Notes under the pieces: generated by a model
Seen by the model: only the letters and a program-made list of their open reading frames with translations
What the model was told of the DNA's origin: nothing
Database searches by the model: none
From: UBA8752 sp040261275
GTDB lineage: Bacteria > Bacteroidota > Bacteroidia > Flavobacteriales_D > Sanyastnellaceae
DNA: 61,415 nt
Direction of reading: 5' to 3'
Assembly (NCBI GenBank): GCA_040261275.1
Contig: JBDQOI010000014.1
Span: 1 to 61,415, forward strand
In this document: positions 41,265 to 49,579 of the stretch, in pieces
Layout: every line of letters begins with the position of its first letter
How positions within the stretch are numbered: the stretch's first letter is position 1
Position numbers and translations under genes: made by a program

Positions 41265-42252
41265 TTTCAACGAATTGCCGGACCAATGCGACGCCCTTTT
41301 CCACCTGCCGCGCATCCACCCAATGCACGCCGGGCTGACGATGAAACCAGGTCAATTGTCGCCGGGCGAATTGACGGGTGGCCTCTTGTATGCGGGTGAT
41401 CGCGGTATCCATTTCCATGCGCTTCTCCAGCACATCGAACAGTTGCGGGTATCCCACGGTTCTCAGGGCGTTGGCTTCGCGCATGTGCAGGACCTGCCGC
41501 GCCTCATCCAGCCACCCTGCTCGCATCATCGCGATGGTGCGTTCGTTGATGCGGGCATGGAGAAGGTGCCGCGGGGCATTGAGCCCAATGGTCAGAGTGT
41601 CCCAAGGTCTTTCCGCACACGAGGTCCATCCTCCGGCATGCAGGTTGCTCCTGTTCTGACTGAGCTTGCGGTATTGGGTGTAGGTTTCACCGGTTATCCG
41701 GCAGACTTCCAGAGCGCGTATGACACGGTGGGGATTCGACCGGTCCACCGCCCCGAAATGTTCAGGATCGCGCTGCTGCAATTCCTCGAGCAAAGGGGCC
41801 AATCCAGCCTGCGCGTGCCAGGCATTCAGTTCGGAACGGACTTCGGATTGGGCGGGTACGGGGTCGAACCCCTCTTGAACGGCCTGCGTATAAAGTCCGC
41901 TGCCGCCGACCATGATGGCGATTTGCCCCAGGCCCTCAGCACGCCTTCGGGAGTAGAACGCTTGGAGCCAGTCAACCGCGTTCTCCGCGAACTTTCCCGA
42001 GCTGTATTCGGTCTGCAATTCCAGGAATTCGACAAAGTGATGGGGGGCCATCGCACGTTCCTCGGGGGTAGGGGCAGCGGTTCCGATGGGGATGCCCCGA
42101 TAAAACTGGCGGCTGTCCGCCGACAGGATTTCCGTTTCCAACACTTGCGCCAGGGCGATGGCCAGCCCGGTCTTCCCTATGGCCGTGGGACCCACGACGG
42201 AAATGAGCAACGGGCGATCCCCGGGTCTGCGGGATTCAAGAGGAGACTTCAA
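41251..42252 (-). CDS. miaA: tRNA dimethylallyltransferase
   Basis: A 333-residue MiaA that adds a dimethylallyl group to A37 of tRNAs reading UNN codons. The P-loop is SVVGPTAIGKTGLAIAL; the substrate loop ILSADSRQFYRGIPIGTAAPT, MVGGSGLYTQAV and SNPHRVIRALEV are family-specific. The C-terminal LTWFHRQPGVHWVDA is normal. Starts 4 bp inside the end of the PRiA4-like gene (ATGA) and overlaps mutS2 downstream; a three-gene operon. Confidence 0.95.
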   Translation of the reverse strand: MKSPLESRRPGDRPLLISVVGPTAIGKTGLAIALAQVLETEILSADSRQFYRGIPIGTAAPTPEERAMAPHHFVEFLELQTEYSSGKFAENAVDWLQAFYSRRRAEGLGQIAIMVGGSGLYTQAVQEGFDPVPAQSEVRSELNAWHAQAGLAPLLEELQQRDPEHFGAVDRSNPHRVIRALEVCRITGETYTQYRKLSQNRSNLHAGGWTSCAERPWDTLTIGLNAPRHLLHARINERTIAMMRAGWLDEARQVLHMREANALRTVGYPQLFDVLEKRMEMDTAITRIQEATRQFARRQLTWFHRQPGVHWVDARQVEKGVALVRQFVENGRV

Positions 42253-42824
42253 AGGGCCGCTTCGTCGAAATCGTCGAGAGAAGTGAAACTCGGCCCGTCT
42301 TCTTCCTCCTCCTCATCGTTCAGATAGGCATCGAGCTCAGGGTCCCCGGTTCTCAGCGGACCATCGTCTTCTGGTGCGGGGCCATCATCGAGATCGGAGA
42401 GGTCCACTTCCTTGGAATATTGGTCCGGAGCAGCACCGAATTCATGCGCGAGCAATGGGTACTCCGGGGTTTCTCCTTCTTCGATGGCCATGACTTCCAC
42501 ATAGAAGCACCACATTCGCAGGAAGTCATAGACGTAGACCATCCTGTCGTTCATTCCTAAGGCCATCTCCTCCACCTGCACGGTTCGCATGGAGGGGTAA
42601 GGGTTTCCGGCATCGTCCATGCCCATGTCCATGAGCGGCACCTCGCGCCCGCGGTTCCAATCCTCGTCGGATTGAAAGAAAGAAGCCATCTCTCCTTCAC
42701 CGAAGTCAAAGGCCGCCAAGATCCCGCGGTGCAGGTCCTCCAGGGGGGCATTGCGACCGATGAGGATGTCTCGGAATACGTCCTCTTCGATGTCGATGAT
42801 GACGCGGAAACGGATGAGGTTCAT
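42249..42824 (-). CDS. PRiA4-ORF3-like protein
   Basis: A 191-residue protein of the plasmid pRiA4b ORF-3 family, common in Bacteroidota. Core: FRVIIDIEEDVFRDILI, APLEDLHRGILAAFDF, EMASFFQSDEDWNRGREV and YVYDFLRMWCFYVEVM. The last 60 residues are very acidic and low-complexity. The family is sometimes named after an IS1096 passenger gene, but nothing here suggests mobility. Molecular role unknown. TAAATTCG precedes the start by 29 bases. Confidence 0.8.
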   Translation of the reverse strand: MNLIRFRVIIDIEEDVFRDILIGRNAPLEDLHRGILAAFDFGEGEMASFFQSDEDWNRGREVPLMDMGMDDAGNPYPSMRTVQVEEMALGMNDRMVYVYDFLRMWCFYVEVMAIEEGETPEYPLLAHEFGAAPDQYSKEVDLSDLDDGPAPEDDGPLRTGDPELDAYLNDEEEEEDGPSFTSLDDFDEAAL

Positions 42825-42847
42825 GGCGGATGGGCTCGGGTCAAGCG

Positions 42848-42853
42848 AATTTA
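42848..42853 (-). promoter_or_regulatory. Putative -10 hexamer TAAATT for the PRiA4-miaA-mutS2 operon
   Basis: Minus strand TAAATTCG begins 29 bases before the ATG at 42824. Confidence 0.35.
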
Positions 42854-42876
42854 TGCCATCTCTCCGTCGGGCGGGT

Positions 42877-42882
42877 TAGTTT
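42877..42882 (+). promoter_or_regulatory. Putative -10 hexamer TAGTTT for the TPR membrane protein gene
   Basis: TAGTTTCG begins 42 bases before the ATG at 42919; divergent to the box at 42848. Confidence 0.3.
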
Positions 42883-42918
42883 CGCGCCCGGGTTCATTCC
42901 CACGCAAGCCCCGAAACC

Positions 42919-43461
42919 ATGAATCTTCCCATCGATTCGCGCATTCTCAAGATTGCCCTCGCGGCAGGTGCCATCGCCTATGCCGTAAAACTGTTCATGT
43001 CCGGCTACACGGGCAGCGGGGTCGGCATGACCCTGCTCGGCATCATCTTGGGTCTGACGGCTTTGCGCAGCATCCGCATGATCGTGGTGGCGTTTCGCAT
43101 CCAGCAGCAGAAGCTAGACAAGGCGCGCCAAACTTTGGCGGGAATCAACCCCAAGCACTTGTGGCCTGGCAACCGCGGTCAATACTGGTTTCTCCAGGGG
43201 AACCTCCTGTTGGAAACCAGCCTGACGGAGGCGGAGAAGGCATTCAGGACGGCCTTGGATGTAGGGATGAAACGGGATGAGGAAAAGGCCGCCGTGATGT
43301 TGAATCTCGCGGCCATTCAAAGTTCCAAGCGCCGCCCAAAAGAGGCGAAGGCCCTCATTGCCCAGGCGAAACGATTGGACAAGAAGGGCATGCTCAAGGC
43401 GGATATCCGAACCATCGAGCAGGCCATCAAGAATCCCCAGCAAGTATTGCGGAGACGTTGA
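42919..43461 (+). CDS. Membrane protein with two helices and a TPR-like domain
   Basis: A 180-residue protein with two hydrophobic helices (about residues 9-28 and 33-58) and then a cytoplasmic TPR-like region (QYWFLQGNLLLETSLTEAEKAFRTAL, AAVMLNLAAIQSSKRRPKEAKALI). I recognise no named family. It may scaffold a partner protein. The gene ends 4 bp from the convergent 43466 gene. Confidence 0.65.
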   Translation: MNLPIDSRILKIALAAGAIAYAVKLFMSGYTGSGVGMTLLGIILGLTALRSIRMIVVAFRIQQQKLDKARQTLAGINPKHLWPGNRGQYWFLQGNLLLETSLTEAEKAFRTALDVGMKRDEEKAAVMLNLAAIQSSKRRPKEAKALIAQAKRLDKKGMLKADIRTIEQAIKNPQQVLRRR

Positions 43462-43465
43462 GTTT

Positions 43466-43807
43466 TCAGCCCGCGTTGGGCGCCGGTTCCCTCCCGGCTT
43501 GGTTCCACGAAGGCAAAATTTCCATGCCTTGCGCGGACACAGATTCACCTTTCATTTCCAGCATGGTCTGTCTCCATTCCAGTGACATGTCCTGTGCCCG
43601 AATCAAGAGCATTCGGTCGCGTGTGGGGTTCTCCGAGCCGCGGGCGCCACACTGCTTTTCGAAGTCTTCCAGCGCGGCGTGCACAGCGTAGGCGATGGGC
43701 TGGAATTGCTGGCGCTGGCCGGGCATGGCTTCCATGTGGCGTGCGCATTCATCGAGCACTTCGAGCAACAAATGCCGTATGGAGCGGTGCAATTCCGGAT
43801 GGGACAT
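43466..43807 (-). CDS. Small helical protein of unknown function
   Basis: A 113-residue, mostly helical, soluble protein (HRSIRHLLLEVLDECARHME, IAYAVHAALEDFEKQC), no signal peptide. No family recognised. A TAACTT box begins exactly 12 bases before its ATG. Confidence 0.55.
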   Translation of the reverse strand: MSHPELHRSIRHLLLEVLDECARHMEAMPGQRQQFQPIAYAVHAALEDFEKQCGARGSENPTRDRMLLIRAQDMSLEWRQTMLEMKGESVSAQGMEILPSWNQAGREPAPNAG

Positions 43808-43813
43808 GCGCCC

Positions 43814-43819
43814 AAGTTA
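43814..43819 (-). promoter_or_regulatory. Putative -10 hexamer TAACTT, 12 bases before the small helical protein gene
   Basis: Minus strand TAACTTGG, GCGC, ATG at 43807. The start is not chosen by the motif. Confidence 0.42.
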
Positions 43820-43872
43820 GAAGCACATCTTGCCCTCGGGACGTATGTGCATCTCTTGTGTATAAATGGAGC

Positions 43873-45888
43873 TCAATACTCCAAAAGCGCATCCAATGCC
43901 CCCGGCAGGCGATTCTTGGGCAAGTAGCCTTCCTCGAGGTTGGGGGCAAAAGGAATGGGGGTGTCCAAGGAAGCGACGCGCATCACGGGTGCATCGAGTT
44001 GCTCAAAGCAATCGGCTTGTATGCGCGCGACCAACTCTCCTCCGATTCCGCCCGTGAGGTTGTCTTCGTGCAGGACCAGGACACGACCCGCCGTGTTGGC
44101 GGCATCAAATACGGACGGCCAGTCCAAAGGAGACAGGGTGCGGAGGTCCAATACCCCGATTTCCGTTCCGGACTCCCGAAGCCGCTCCTGCTCGGCCAGC
44201 GCCCAATGCACGCCCATTCCGTAGGTGACGATGACCGCGTCCCGGGCCATGCCGTGAAGACGCGCCTGGCCAAACGGCAGGGAGTAATCATTGGTGGGCA
44301 CTTCGCCCGAAAGGCTGCGGTACAATGCCTTGTGTTCGAAGAACAGCACCGGATTGGGGGTGTCGAAGGCCCGAGCCAGCAATCCTTTCGCATCATCGGG
44401 GAAAGCGGGATAGGCGATCATCAACCCCGGAACATGAAAGAACCACGCTTCGTTGGATTGACTGTGGAAGGGGCCTGCCGCCACTCCGGCACCCGTGGGC
44501 ATGCGAACAACGACGTCTGCGTTCTGTCCCCATCGCCAGTGAAGCTTGGCGAGGTTGTTCACGATTTGATTGAAGCCGCAAGTCACGAAGTCCGCGAATT
44601 GCATTTCCACCATAGCCTTCATTCCGGCAATGGAAAGCCCCAAGCCCGAGCCGATGATGGCGCTCTCGCAGAGCGGTGTGTTTCGCACCCGTTCTTCACC
44701 GAACTGATCTATAAATCCATCGGTCACCTTGAAGACGCCTCCATAGGTTCCAATGTCCTGCCCCATCAGGACGAGGTTGTCATGGCGTTCCATGGCTGCG
44801 CGCAATCCTGCGGTGATCGCGTCAATGAACCTCAGTTCTTCGGTCGTTTCCGAGGCTGCGCGCAATTCCAACGCCTCGGGTTGAAAAAGCCGGGCCATTT
44901 CTCGGTTCTCGTCTGCTTGAACCTCCGGCTCAGCTTCGGCTTTCTTGAGCGCATCCGAAATTTGCTGTTTCAATAGGGTCTTGCGCTGATCGACCCGTTC
45001 ACTGCTGATGTGTCCTTCCTGCGTCAGGAAGTCGATGTAGGCTTCCACGGGATCCCGCTTCTCCCAGGCTTCGATGAGGCCCTCCGGATAGTATTTCGTT
45101 CCGCTGGCCTCTTCGTGTCCCCGTCTGCGGAACGTGTCGAATTCGATGAGGATGGGGCGGGGTTTCTTGCGAATGGAACGGGCTGCATTCTGAACCGTCT
45201 GAAATACGGTGAGAATGTCATTGCCCTCAACGCGAAGCGCGTCCTCCTCTGGAATCCCATAGCCTGCAGCCTTATCGATGAATTGGGCGCACCGGAATTG
45301 CTGGCTGCTCGGCGTCGACAATCCCCAATGGTTGCTCTCGATGCAGAAGATGACGGGCAATTGCCAAACACTGGCCACATTGAGCGCTTCGTGAAAATCG
45401 CCTTCACTGGTGGCGCCATCCCCGGTGAAAACAAGGGTGGCTTTGCCTTCTTTCCGATTCAACGAGGCCAGGGCGATGCCGTCCGCGATGCCCAACTGCG
45501 GCCCCAGGTGGCTGATCATGCCCACGATGTGGTGCTCCTTGGAGCCGAAGTGGAAACTGCGGTCATGGCCTTGCGTGAAACCGGATTCCTTGCCTTGGAA
45601 TTGCGCAAAGAGCCGCTCGAGTTCTACCCCTCGCGTGGTGAAAACCCCGAGGTTTCGGTGCATGGGTAGGATGAACTCATCCGCCTCCATGGCGGCAGCA
45701 CACCCCACGGATATGGCCTCTTGCCCCATACCGGAAAACCACTTGCTGATCCTTCCTTGTCGAAGCAGACTCAGCATTTTCTCCTCAATCAACCGCGGAA
45801 GGAGCAGGTGGTCGAGCAATTCAAGCATCACCTCGGGATCCATACCTCGGTCTTTGATGCGCAGGGCGGAAACCATGTCTGAAGCCAT
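43873..45888 (-). CDS. Fused E1 alpha/beta 2-oxoacid dehydrogenase
   Basis: A 671-residue TPP enzyme joining E1 alpha and beta in one chain, the first component of a branched-chain or pyruvate-type 2-oxoacid dehydrogenase. The alpha half has GQEAISVGCAAAM, the TPP motif GDGATSEGDFHEALN ending at the Asn of SNHWG, and the phosphorylation-loop-like RRRGHEEASG. The beta half begins near 350 (RFIDAITAGLRAAMERHDNLVLMGQDIG) and has SQSNEAWFFHVPGL and VLHEDNLTGGIGGE. The ATG at 45888 gives a normal N-terminus with TAGCTTTG 13 bases upstream. No E2 or E3 gene is nearby. Confidence 0.9.
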   Translation of the reverse strand: MASDMVSALRIKDRGMDPEVMLELLDHLLLPRLIEEKMLSLLRQGRISKWFSGMGQEAISVGCAAAMEADEFILPMHRNLGVFTTRGVELERLFAQFQGKESGFTQGHDRSFHFGSKEHHIVGMISHLGPQLGIADGIALASLNRKEGKATLVFTGDGATSEGDFHEALNVASVWQLPVIFCIESNHWGLSTPSSQQFRCAQFIDKAAGYGIPEEDALRVEGNDILTVFQTVQNAARSIRKKPRPILIEFDTFRRRGHEEASGTKYYPEGLIEAWEKRDPVEAYIDFLTQEGHISSERVDQRKTLLKQQISDALKKAEAEPEVQADENREMARLFQPEALELRAASETTEELRFIDAITAGLRAAMERHDNLVLMGQDIGTYGGVFKVTDGFIDQFGEERVRNTPLCESAIIGSGLGLSIAGMKAMVEMQFADFVTCGFNQIVNNLAKLHWRWGQNADVVVRMPTGAGVAAGPFHSQSNEAWFFHVPGLMIAYPAFPDDAKGLLARAFDTPNPVLFFEHKALYRSLSGEVPTNDYSLPFGQARLHGMARDAVIVTYGMGVHWALAEQERLRESGTEIGVLDLRTLSPLDWPSVFDAANTAGRVLVLHEDNLTGGIGGELVARIQADCFEQLDAPVMRVASLDTPIPFAPNLEEGYLPKNRLPGALDALLEY

Positions 45889-45895
45889 CAAGACA

Positions 45896-45901
45896 AAGCT
45901 A
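45896..45901 (-). promoter_or_regulatory. Putative -10 hexamer TAGCTT before the E1 alpha/beta gene
   Basis: Minus strand TAGCTTTG begins 13 bases before the ATG at 45888; a complete TAnnTTTG match. Confidence 0.42.
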
Positions 45902-45938
45902 AAGGGCGGCGAATCCCCTTCGCCCCGACCCTCGAACG

Positions 45939-45944
45939 TATTTT
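45939..45944 (+). promoter_or_regulatory. Putative -10 hexamer TATTTT before the FAD-dependent dehydrogenase gene
   Basis: TATTTTGC begins 17 bases before the ATG at 45956. Confidence 0.38.
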
Positions 45945-45955
45945 GCCGCCGAGTA

Positions 45956-47554
45956 ATGAACATCACGGATCGCGAAGAACAGAGACCGGAAAATCCGGCG
46001 TTGACAGCCGTGATCCGGTTGCCCCCTCTGCGCGCAAAGGATCCGGCGGCCATTTCGGAGGCACTGCAACTTCAAGGCCTGTCGTTCAAGCATTTCACGG
46101 TCCTAAAGCGCAGTCTTGACGCCCGAAGGAGTCCAGCTGCGATGGAAATCGTTGTGGGATTGGATGTGGCGGAGGTGCCCGTGGAACGCGGTGATTGGCA
46201 GGACGTGTCGGATGGTCGTCCCATCGTGGTGGTGGGCGCCGGACCTGCCGGTCTGTTCTGCGCTTTGCGGTTGATCGAACGAGGTTTGAAGCCCATCCTG
46301 ATTGAACGCGGGAAGGAAGTCAAGGCGAGGAGGCGGGACTTGGTGAAGCTCATCAGGGAGGGGGAAGTCGACCCGGATTCGAATTACTGCTTCGGCGAAG
46401 GAGGGGCCGGCACCTATTCCGACGGCAAACTGTACACCCGCTCCCGGAAACGCGGCAGTTGGCGAAAGGTGCTGGGATGGTTCGTGGAGCACGGGGCGGA
46501 CGTCAATATCCTGGTGGATACCCATCCGCACATAGGAACCAACAAATTGCCGGCCATCATCGAGGCCATGCGGGAGCGCATTCTCCAATGCGGCGGCGAG
46601 GTTCATTTCAATCGACGTGTGATGGGACTAATGCGCTCAGGGGATGGAGCCGTAACGGGCGTGAGGACCCAAGTCGAAAGTCACTTGGGAGAAGCGGTAG
46701 TCTTGGCTACCGGACACGGGGCACGCGATGTTTTCCGGTGGATGAGGGAAGAGGGGGTGCCGTTGGAGCGAAAGCCCTTCGCTCTGGGCGTTCGCATCGA
46801 GCATGCCCAGGAATGGCTGGACCGAAGGCAATACCGATTGGGTCGGGAAGCAAAAGCTGCGGCAAGCCTGGGACTTCCGCCTGCATCCTATTCGCTTGTC
46901 ACCCAGGTGGAGGGTGGAGGTGTTTTTTCGTTTTGTATGTGCCCGGGAGGGGTCATTGCACCCTGTGCCACAGAGAACGGAGAAGTGGTGACCAACGGTT
47001 GGAGCCCTTCACGGCGCAACAATCCTTGGGCCAATAGCGGCATCGTCACGACCGTGGAGGAAAAGGAATTGGAGGCCATGGGATTTACCGGGCCGCTGGG
47101 TGCCATGGAGTTCCAACGGGCTGTGGAGCGGTCCTGCCACAAGGCGGCGGGGGGTGGTCAGAAGGCACCGGCGCAGCGACTTGTGGATTTCGTGCGACGA
47201 GAAAAGTCAAGTACACTTCCCGATTGCAGCTACCTCGCGGGTTTGACGTCGGTTGACTTGACCCAGGTTCTCCCCGATTTCATCGTGGACCGTTTGATCG
47301 TCGGCATCCGTGATTTTGACCGCAAGATGAAGGGGTACCTGAATCCGAACGCCATCGTGGTGGCTCCGGAAAGCCGGACTTCCAGCCCGGTGCGGATGCC
47401 CCGTGACAAGGAATCCTTGCAATCCTCAGGAGTCCCCGGTTTGTATCCCTGCGGGGAAGGGGCAGGCTATGCCGGGGGCATCGTATCCGCCGCAGTGGAT
47501 GGATTGCGCGTGGCCGATGCCATCGCGTCACGTGGGTCCGTCAGTCGGCATTGA
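45956..47554 (+). CDS. NAD(P)/FAD-dependent oxidoreductase (COG2509-like)
   Basis: A 532-residue flavoprotein. After a small N-terminal domain (LSFKHFTVLKRSLDARR) comes the FAD dinucleotide motif PIVVVGAGPAGLFCALRL at about 90-107, FGEGGAGTYSDGKLYTR, a second region VVLATGHGARDVFRWM, and the C-terminal closure LYPCGEGAGYAGGIVSAAVDGL. This is the COG2509 group of uncharacterised dehydrogenases. The longer frame from 45410 is antisense to the E1 gene and is rejected. Overlaps the convergent SPOR gene by 14 bp. Confidence 0.87.
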   Translation: MNITDREEQRPENPALTAVIRLPPLRAKDPAAISEALQLQGLSFKHFTVLKRSLDARRSPAAMEIVVGLDVAEVPVERGDWQDVSDGRPIVVVGAGPAGLFCALRLIERGLKPILIERGKEVKARRRDLVKLIREGEVDPDSNYCFGEGGAGTYSDGKLYTRSRKRGSWRKVLGWFVEHGADVNILVDTHPHIGTNKLPAIIEAMRERILQCGGEVHFNRRVMGLMRSGDGAVTGVRTQVESHLGEAVVLATGHGARDVFRWMREEGVPLERKPFALGVRIEHAQEWLDRRQYRLGREAKAAASLGLPPASYSLVTQVEGGGVFSFCMCPGGVIAPCATENGEVVTNGWSPSRRNNPWANSGIVTTVEEKELEAMGFTGPLGAMEFQRAVERSCHKAAGGGQKAPAQRLVDFVRREKSSTLPDCSYLAGLTSVDLTQVLPDFIVDRLIVGIRDFDRKMKGYLNPNAIVVAPESRTSSPVRMPRDKESLQSSGVPGLYPCGEGAGYAGGIVSAAVDGLRVADAIASRGSVSRH

Positions 47555-49511
47555 TCAGGATGAGCGCTTCGGCCACGGGAACCACCTTTCCTGCGACGTC
47601 CCCCACCACAAACGCGTCGGGGAACCCCTGTGCCTGAATGGTGGAAAGTGCTTCGCGTGCGTCCTCAACGGAATCGAAGGGGCCGTGGAGATAGCGGTGC
47701 CATCCGGTAGAACTGCGGTGTTCGATGGCCCCCAACTGGAGCAATCCGTCCATGGCTTCCACACCCATCCGGCTGCGCAATGCGCCGACCTGCACGCGAA
47801 AGGAGATTTTGGAAGTATCAAATTGAGGAGCGCTCTCAAGGGCTTCGCGTTCCTCCTGGGCGCTGGATTCCACAACCGCTGGAAGCATGATCGCGGGAGC
47901 GTGAGAGGTGATGAACGCACCTGAGAAGCCGAGCATGACCATGCGGACCTTGAATTCCGCGGCGGCTTGACGGGATTCGAAACCTTGAGAGACCACTCGG
48001 GTCAAACCGTCATCGCCGGTGAACCGAACCACCTCCATTCCGCGGAACAATGTGGTCAAGGTTTCGGAATCCGGGGTTCGGTATGCACCCAACTGGACCC
48101 GATAATGCGCTCCTGTAGTTCCCACCTCTTCTTCAGAGACCGCTGGATTTGGCCCCGCATCCTCGACAGGGGCAATCAGGTCGGCAGTGAGGCCCGCCGA
48201 GCGCACCTTGTGGGCAGCGCGTCCCGCTTCGAGGGGGTCAGCCCCTAGATCGACCAGAACGTCTCCATCGGCGTTCTTCACCTTGTCGAAAGCCATGACC
48301 ATTTGCTGTTCTGCTGCCGTCCAACCTTTTGCCGGCTGGGTGATGCGCAGGGCATAGGAAGTTCTGTCATCCGATGTAACGGTGCCGGTAATCACGTCCC
48401 ATTCCGACCGGGGAAGGCCAATGCGGGAACCGCCGTCACCCTCTGATCCGCCGTGGAGGGATACACCCTGCGCATCCACGTCGCGCGTCTCTGAAAATGG
48501 CTCATCGTCCCGGTCATTGGCGTAGCCATCACCGTCTGAGTCGAGGGGGCAGCCCCACGCGTCCACCGTCATTCCCCTTGTGCCCGGGCAACGGTCGTAC
48601 AAATTGCTCACGCCATCCCCATCCGTGTCCATGGCGGCGAGAAGGGCAGCATCTTCCGATGTCATGCCCGCGGGCACCGTCACCTTCTCATTGCGTTTGC
48701 CCAGTTTGCCCAATCGAATGCCCAATCCAAAAAAACCGCTGGCCAAGGCATCTCCGGAGAGGATTCTGCCCGATTGAATTCCATCGACTTGGTCCGACAA
48801 CCCCAGCCATCCGCCGATTCCCATTCGGGCCCGGATTCGCGGTGAAACATCCATTCGGACACCCACCTGAGCGGGGATGGAAAGGGCTCGACCCCCTCCG
48901 ACGGCTTCAGGGGACACTTCGCTTTCGTAACTAAAATCTCGCTTGAGGATGGGCGCATCTCCTCCGTGGTCTCCTGCCTCGTCCCTGTCGCGCAAAGTGC
49001 CATCGGACCAGAGGTGATAGCGTCGTCCCAAGTCGTCCTCCAAATCCCGGGTCATCAAGTAGTCCACATGGCCGATGCCCAATCCGACGAACGGTTGGAA
49101 GCCTTGTGTGATGGAGGCATTTCGCGTGTGCGCGTCTCGGCGGGTACCCGCCGCCTGCCATACCCAATTCGCCATGACACTTCCCGATTGCACTTGGGTG
49201 CTGATTCCGTTGAGCGCTCCATCGTCCATCACGATCACGGCGCGCTCTGCTTTCCACTCGATTTCCCAAGGACCGCTCAGTTCGGACTGTATGGTCAGGG
49301 CCTGACCGTATCCTGCATTGCCGAGGTCGTGAACGCCCAATGCGGCGGTGCGCTCTGATTTGAGTGCGACCGGACCTGTTTGCCAGCCCGCATGAATCGA
49401 TGGATCTGAGGCTTGACCCCAGATCAGCGAGGACGTCGACAAAGCCCAGCACAGTGTGGAAAGAACCGTGCGGAAGGCTGGAGATGACATGGAGGTTGAT
49501 GTGGCCGACAT
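47541..49511 (-). CDS. Exported protein with TSP3 calcium repeats and SPOR domains
   Basis: A 656-residue protein. The signal peptide ends near LIWGQ. The N-terminal half (about 35-290) is beta-rich, with Gly-rich strands like an outer-membrane barrel. Calcium-binding thrombospondin type 3 repeats follow (AMDTDGDGVSNLYDRCPGT, PLDSDGDGYANDRDDE, about 295-345). The C-terminal third has two SPOR-like repeats (HYRVQLGAYRTPDSE, SFRVQVGALRSRMGVE), which bind denuded peptidoglycan glycan at division sites. This layout suggests an outer-membrane protein tethered to the wall. Starts at 49511 or 49532 both possible. Confidence 0.8.
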   Translation of the reverse strand: MSATSTSMSSPAFRTVLSTLCWALSTSSLIWGQASDPSIHAGWQTGPVALKSERTAALGVHDLGNAGYGQALTIQSELSGPWEIEWKAERAVIVMDDGALNGISTQVQSGSVMANWVWQAAGTRRDAHTRNASITQGFQPFVGLGIGHVDYLMTRDLEDDLGRRYHLWSDGTLRDRDEAGDHGGDAPILKRDFSYESEVSPEAVGGGRALSIPAQVGVRMDVSPRIRARMGIGGWLGLSDQVDGIQSGRILSGDALASGFFGLGIRLGKLGKRNEKVTVPAGMTSEDAALLAAMDTDGDGVSNLYDRCPGTRGMTVDAWGCPLDSDGDGYANDRDDEPFSETRDVDAQGVSLHGGSEGDGGSRIGLPRSEWDVITGTVTSDDRTSYALRITQPAKGWTAAEQQMVMAFDKVKNADGDVLVDLGADPLEAGRAAHKVRSAGLTADLIAPVEDAGPNPAVSEEEVGTTGAHYRVQLGAYRTPDSETLTTLFRGMEVVRFTGDDGLTRVVSQGFESRQAAAEFKVRMVMLGFSGAFITSHAPAIMLPAVVESSAQEEREALESAPQFDTSKISFRVQVGALRSRMGVEAMDGLLQLGAIEHRSSTGWHRYLHGPFDSVEDAREALSTIQAQGFPDAFVVGDVAGKVVPVAEALILINAD

Positions 49512-49579
49512 GATGGGGTATTCACCGCCCATACGACCGCTTCCCCCTTGGGGTTACAGTGTTGCACCGCCATGACCTT

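Noticed and set aside
42249..42824. PRiA4-like gene as a mobile element remnant
   Set aside because: The family name comes from an IS passenger gene, but this copy is in an operon with miaA and mutS2 and there are no terminal repeats.
43582..44976. Long plus-strand open frame of 464 codons
   Set aside because: It is antisense to the E1 dehydrogenase and small helical protein genes and has no recognisable family.
45410..45955. N-terminal extension of the FAD-dependent oxidoreductase
   Set aside because: It is antisense to the E1 gene, has no family-like residues, and a TATTTT box plus ATG at 45956 give a normal start.
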